From: SLRI01 sp964576715
Lineage (GTDB): Bacteria > Pseudomonadota > Alphaproteobacteria > Geminicoccales > Geminicoccaceae
NCBI GenBank assembly: GCA_964576715.1
Contig: CAZNWE010000079.1
Span: 1 to 17,183 of the forward strand
DNA length: 17,183 nt
Direction: 5' to 3'
Shown here: positions 14,779 to 17,183 of the stretch, one piece after another
How positions within the stretch are numbered: position 1 is the stretch's first letter
How the letters are laid out: every line of letters starts with the position of its first letter
Notes under the pieces: generated by a model
Told to the model about the DNA's origin: nothing
The model's database searches: none
The model's input: the letters and a program-made list of their open reading frames with translations, nothing else
Made by a program: the position numbers and the translations under genes

Positions 14779-16629
14779 TCAGGCACTGCGCGAGCGAAGG
14801 GCCGCCTGGGTCGACTTGACCACGCCGAAGGCGTCCTTGAGGTGCTTGCGCTCCATCGCCGAGAGCGTACTCGGGGCGAGGAAGTTGTCGGGGCGCCGGC
14901 CCTCCCGCACCTGGCGGGCCTGATGCTCGAGGCGAATGCGCGAGATCAGGTCGTAGGCGTCGACGAGATCGGCCGCGGCCCCCTCGCTCAAGACGCCGGC
15001 CCGCCGGGCGGCGATCAGCCGGTCGCGGGTGTTGACGTCCTCGATCGCCCCGTCGAGGGCGTAGACCCGGGCGAGATCGACGATCGGCACCACCCCGTTG
15101 AGCTTGAGGTCGACGGTGTTGCGGTGCTCGCCCGAGCGGATCAGGGCGAAGCCCTGAAACAGGCTCAACGGCGGCACGTGCTTGAGGGAGTTGGCGATCA
15201 TGTGGGCGCGAAAGATGCTGTTCTTCCGCGCCGCCTCGAGTGTTTCGCGCTGCAACCCGGAAAACAGCTCGGTCATGCCGGCGATCGGCCGGAGGTCGAA
15301 CATCACCGAGGAGAGCATCTGCGCCATCGGATCGGGCTCGGCGATCCAGCCCTGGAAATAGCGGCGCCAGGTGCTGCCCTTGACCCGCCATTTGGGCGTG
15401 GTCGCCATCATCTCGCCCGGGCAATAGACGTAGCCGCAGGCATCGAGCCCATCGGTGACCTGCCGTGCCAGCTTGGCGAAATAGTCGCCATGCGCCGCCG
15501 CATCGTAGCTCTCGTCGAGGATGATGCAGTTGTCCTGGTCGGACACCCCGGTCTGCTCCCGCCGGCCCTGGCTGCCGCAGGCGAGCCAGAGATAGGGGAC
15601 CGGCGGCGGCCCGAGCTCGGCCTCGGCCATCGCCAGGAGCCGCTTGGTGACGGCATCGGTGACCGAGGTCACGAGCTGGCCGACCTTGAAGGCCTCGACC
15701 CCTGCCCCGACGAGCTGGGCCAGGAGTTGCGGCACCTCGTCGACCACCTGGGCGATGTCCTCGACCCGGCTGGCCTTGTTGATGTCGCCGACCAGGAAGG
15801 TGACCGAGATCGACTGGCGGCGGATCAGGTTGGTGCGGGTGACGATGCCGACGAGCCGGCCGCGATCGGCGATCGGCAGGTGGCCGATCTGCCACTCGCC
15901 CATCGCCAGCAGCGCATCGAAGACCAGGGCATCGGGCGGCAGGGTCAGCGGCTCTTTGGTCATCACCTCGGCGACGGGGGTGTCGGCGCCCCGGCCCTTG
16001 GCGATCACCCGGCCGGCGAGGTCGCCCGTCGTCAGGATGCCGACGAGGCCGTCGCCTTCGGTCACCGGCAGGCAGGAGATGGTGTTCCGGTGCATCAGTG
16101 CCGCCGCCTCGCGCACCGTGGTGGCCGGGGCGATGCTGATCGGCCGGACGGTCATGATGTCGGCGAGCCGATTGGTGATCAGCGCGTCGCCACCGTCGGC
16201 GGAGAAGATCGGCTTCCTGTCGGCACCGCTGCGCAGCCGCTCGAAATAGCGGGCGAACTCGGAATGTTTGCCGAGATAGTCGAGAAAGACGTCCTTCGGC
16301 AGCTCGAGCAGCCGGGTGTCGGCACCGGCCACCGCCCGGTTCGGCCCATTGCCGTCGCGCAGGATGCCGCGGGCACCGATACCCTCGCCCGGCGAGAAGC
16401 GCGTGATCGTCTCGCCGTCGGTGGTGACGGCGTCGACCTCGCCCTCGAGCACGATCGAGAAGTGGGTGACCGGTGCTCCCTTCTCGTACAGCACGGCACC
16501 GTTCGTCAGGCGGCGCGTGTCGCTCGCCTCGATCAGCTCGACCAGCGCGTTCTCGGCCAACAGGTCGAACGGATGGTGCTGGGCGAGAAAGCCCCTGAGC
16601 TCGGCGGTGGCTTCGGTCATGCGGCGCAT
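14779..16629 (-). CDS. cNMP-binding/CBS/DUF294 putative nucleotidyltransferase signalling protein
   Basis: The product is 616 residues from ATG 16629; an in-frame ATG at 16620 would give 613, and neither has a clear Shine-Dalgarno. Domain order: a cyclic-nucleotide-binding-like barrel (about 20-125; FSIVLEGEVDA, FSPGEGIGARGIL), a CBS pair (about 150-270; DIMTVRPISIAPATTV and EVMTKEPLTLPPDA), a GlnD-like nucleotidyltransferase domain DUF294 with GSQGRREQTGVSDQDN (352-367; D364 and D366 probable metal ligands), and the helical DUF294_C domain (about 395-595). Proteins of this build are commonly found next to acetate/solute-sodium symporters. Their reaction is not established to my knowledge. 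It may sense adenine nucleotides through CBS or cNMP domains and modify a partner. It is separated from the upstream symporter by a terminator, so it probably has partly independent expression. Confidence 0.88.
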   Translation of the reverse strand: MRRMTEATAELRGFLAQHHPFDLLAENALVELIEASDTRRLTNGAVLYEKGAPVTHFSIVLEGEVDAVTTDGETITRFSPGEGIGARGILRDGNGPNRAVAGADTRLLELPKDVFLDYLGKHSEFARYFERLRSGADRKPIFSADGGDALITNRLADIMTVRPISIAPATTVREAAALMHRNTISCLPVTEGDGLVGILTTGDLAGRVIAKGRGADTPVAEVMTKEPLTLPPDALVFDALLAMGEWQIGHLPIADRGRLVGIVTRTNLIRRQSISVTFLVGDINKASRVEDIAQVVDEVPQLLAQLVGAGVEAFKVGQLVTSVTDAVTKRLLAMAEAELGPPPVPYLWLACGSQGRREQTGVSDQDNCIILDESYDAAAHGDYFAKLARQVTDGLDACGYVYCPGEMMATTPKWRVKGSTWRRYFQGWIAEPDPMAQMLSSVMFDLRPIAGMTELFSGLQRETLEAARKNSIFRAHMIANSLKHVPPLSLFQGFALIRSGEHRNTVDLKLNGVVPIVDLARVYALDGAIEDVNTRDRLIAARRAGVLSEGAAADLVDAYDLISRIRLEHQARQVREGRRPDNFLAPSTLSAMERKHLKDAFGVVKSTQAALRSRSA

Positions 16630-16650
16630 CGCGTTCGTTTGCTGGAAGGG

Positions 16651-16666
16651 CGGGCGCGCGCGCCCG
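16651..16666. repeat. 16-base perfect GC palindrome
   Basis: CGGGCGCGCGCGCCCG reads the same on both strands. It lies between the terminator and the DUF294 start, 22 bases upstream of the ATG on the minus strand. In RNA it could fold into a tight hairpin near the start codon; as DNA it could be a protein-binding site. Function is not established. Confidence 0.5.
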
Positions 16667-16677
16667 TCCTCCCACAG

Positions 16678-16710
16678 AAAAAAGGGACCCCGTTCATCGG
16701 AGCGGGGTCC
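16678..16710 (-). terminator. Rho-independent terminator after the symporter gene
   Basis: On the minus strand a perfect 8-base stem (GGACCCCG and CGGGGTCC, arms at 16710-16703 and 16692-16685) with a 10-base loop is followed, after one base, by a run of six T (16683-16678). It lies about 60 bases past the symporter stop and about 50 before the DUF294 start. It should end or attenuate transcription of the symporter unit before the regulatory genes. Confidence 0.85.
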
Positions 16711-16769
16711 AGCGGTCACGTCAAGCATCGCGGCGAGGGGCGCCGGCGAGCGGCGCCCCTGCCCGGTCG

Positions 16770-17183
16770 TCAATGGCCGGTGGCAGTGCCCGCACCGCGC
16801 GGCACGCGCACGCTCTCGACCAGTTCCTGGATCTCCCGCGGCGGCGCCTCGGTCGCCTGCGAGACGAAATAGGCGACGGCGAAGTTGACGATCGCACCGA
16901 TGGTCCCGATCGACAGGGGCGAGATGCCGAGCACCCAATACTCCGCCGTGTCCGGGAACTGGTTGGTCCCGGGCAGGAAGAACCAGCCCTTGTAGAGGAA
17001 GATGTAGATGACGGTGAACAGCAGGCCGGAGAGCATGCCGAGGCTGGCCCCGACATTGTTGATGCGCGGGAAGAAGATGCCCATCATCAAGGCCGGGAAG
17101 ATCGAGGCGGCGGCGATGCCGAAGGCCAGGGCCACGGTCTGGGCGGCGAAGCCCGGGGGATTGAGCCCGAGATAGGTCGCCAG
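16770..17183 (-). CDS. Sodium:solute symporter, C-terminal part (acetate permease/VC_2705-like)
   Basis: The frame enters from the right edge and ends at 16770, giving the last 137 residues. It shows three hydrophobic segments: ALAFGIAAASIFPALMMGIFF, SLGMLSGLLFTVIYIFLY, and IGTIGAIVNFAVAYFV. The entry sequence LGLNPPGFAAQT and the tail PREIQELVESVRVPRGAG are characteristic of large subunits of the ActP-like sodium/solute symporters (VC_2705 subfamily, from memory). These proteins import short carboxylates such as acetate with sodium across the inner membrane. The N-terminal three quarters, and any small DUF4212 partner, lie outside the window. A strong terminator follows, then the DUF294 gene. 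Family good; substrate inferred. Confidence 0.88.
   Translation of the reverse strand: MATYLGLNPPGFAAQTVALAFGIAAASIFPALMMGIFFPRINNVGASLGMLSGLLFTVIYIFLYKGWFFLPGTNQFPDTAEYWVLGISPLSIGTIGAIVNFAVAYFVSQATEAPPREIQELVESVRVPRGAGTATGH

Noticed and set aside
14569..16872. 767-codon open frame on the plus strand opposite the DUF294 gene
   Set aside because: It is antisense to a gene with clear cNMP, CBS and nucleotidyltransferase motifs. The translation is Gly/Asp/His/Arg-rich without domains, typical of shadow frames in GC-rich DNA.
16630..16938. Upstream in-frame extension of the DUF294 gene to 16938
   Set aside because: It would run through the intrinsic terminator and into the symporter gene; the domain fold begins just after 16629.
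1..17183. tRNA, rRNA, CRISPR arrays, insertion sequences, defence genes
   Set aside because: I looked for clover-leaf-like blocks, regularly spaced repeats, transposase motifs and terminal inverted repeats and saw none that held up; genes are tightly packed with uniform codon use.

Overview
The window is very GC-rich, with strong G/C preference at third codon positions and several GTG/TTG starts. The gene content is an SorC-type regulator behind a polyol operon, an adrenodoxin-type ferredoxin next to a thioredoxin-reductase-like ferredoxin-NADP reductase, and a sodium:solute symporter beside a DUF294 protein and a DnaQ-type sensor fusion. Together these suggest an alphaproteobacterium, probably Rhodospirillales-like. 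That placement is an inference from gene families, not a phylogeny.

Region 1 (1-7632, minus strand) looks like a carbohydrate/polyol catabolic locus. In transcription order it holds a LysR regulator, a zinc-dependent (MDR) polyol dehydrogenase, and then a tight operon: FGGY kinase, glycerol-1-phosphate dehydrogenase-like Fe-ADH, glycerol-3-phosphate dehydrogenase-like protein, RpiB-type isomerase, and an SorC-family regulator running off the left edge. The last five genes overlap or sit within 13 bases of each other. The kinase keeps part of the glycerol-kinase substrate signature. The likely chemistry is: polyol is phosphorylated, the polyol phosphate is oxidised to a ketose phosphate, and the ketose phosphate is isomerised to an aldose phosphate. 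A tetritol (erythritol or threitol type) is my best guess for the substrate, but it is not proven. No transporter for it is visible.

Region 2 (7633-8950, plus strand) is divergent from lysR. A small ORF with a near-perfect Shine-Dalgarno sequence overlaps the start of a dihydroxyacetone-kinase DhaK subunit. No DhaL subunit is in the window.

Region 3 (9118-11604, plus strand) holds a ferredoxin-NADP reductase abutting a [2Fe-2S] ferredoxin, a short signal-peptide-like ORF of doubtful status, and a lysophospholipid acyltransferase of the hemolysin/OlsA-like type.

Region 4 (11617-17183, minus strand) is a regulatory-transport block. In transcription order it holds the C-terminus of a sodium:solute symporter, an intrinsic terminator, a cNMP-CBS-DUF294 nucleotidyltransferase-like protein, a small two-helix membrane protein, a single-domain response regulator, and a membrane PAS/degenerate-kinase protein fused to a DEDDh exonuclease. 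This block is the best candidate for poorly described biology: a kinase-like sensor whose output domain is a nuclease, next to a nucleotidyltransferase-like protein with a cNMP domain. No RNA genes, insertion sequences or CRISPR arrays were seen, and no gene-free stretch exceeds about 265 bases.
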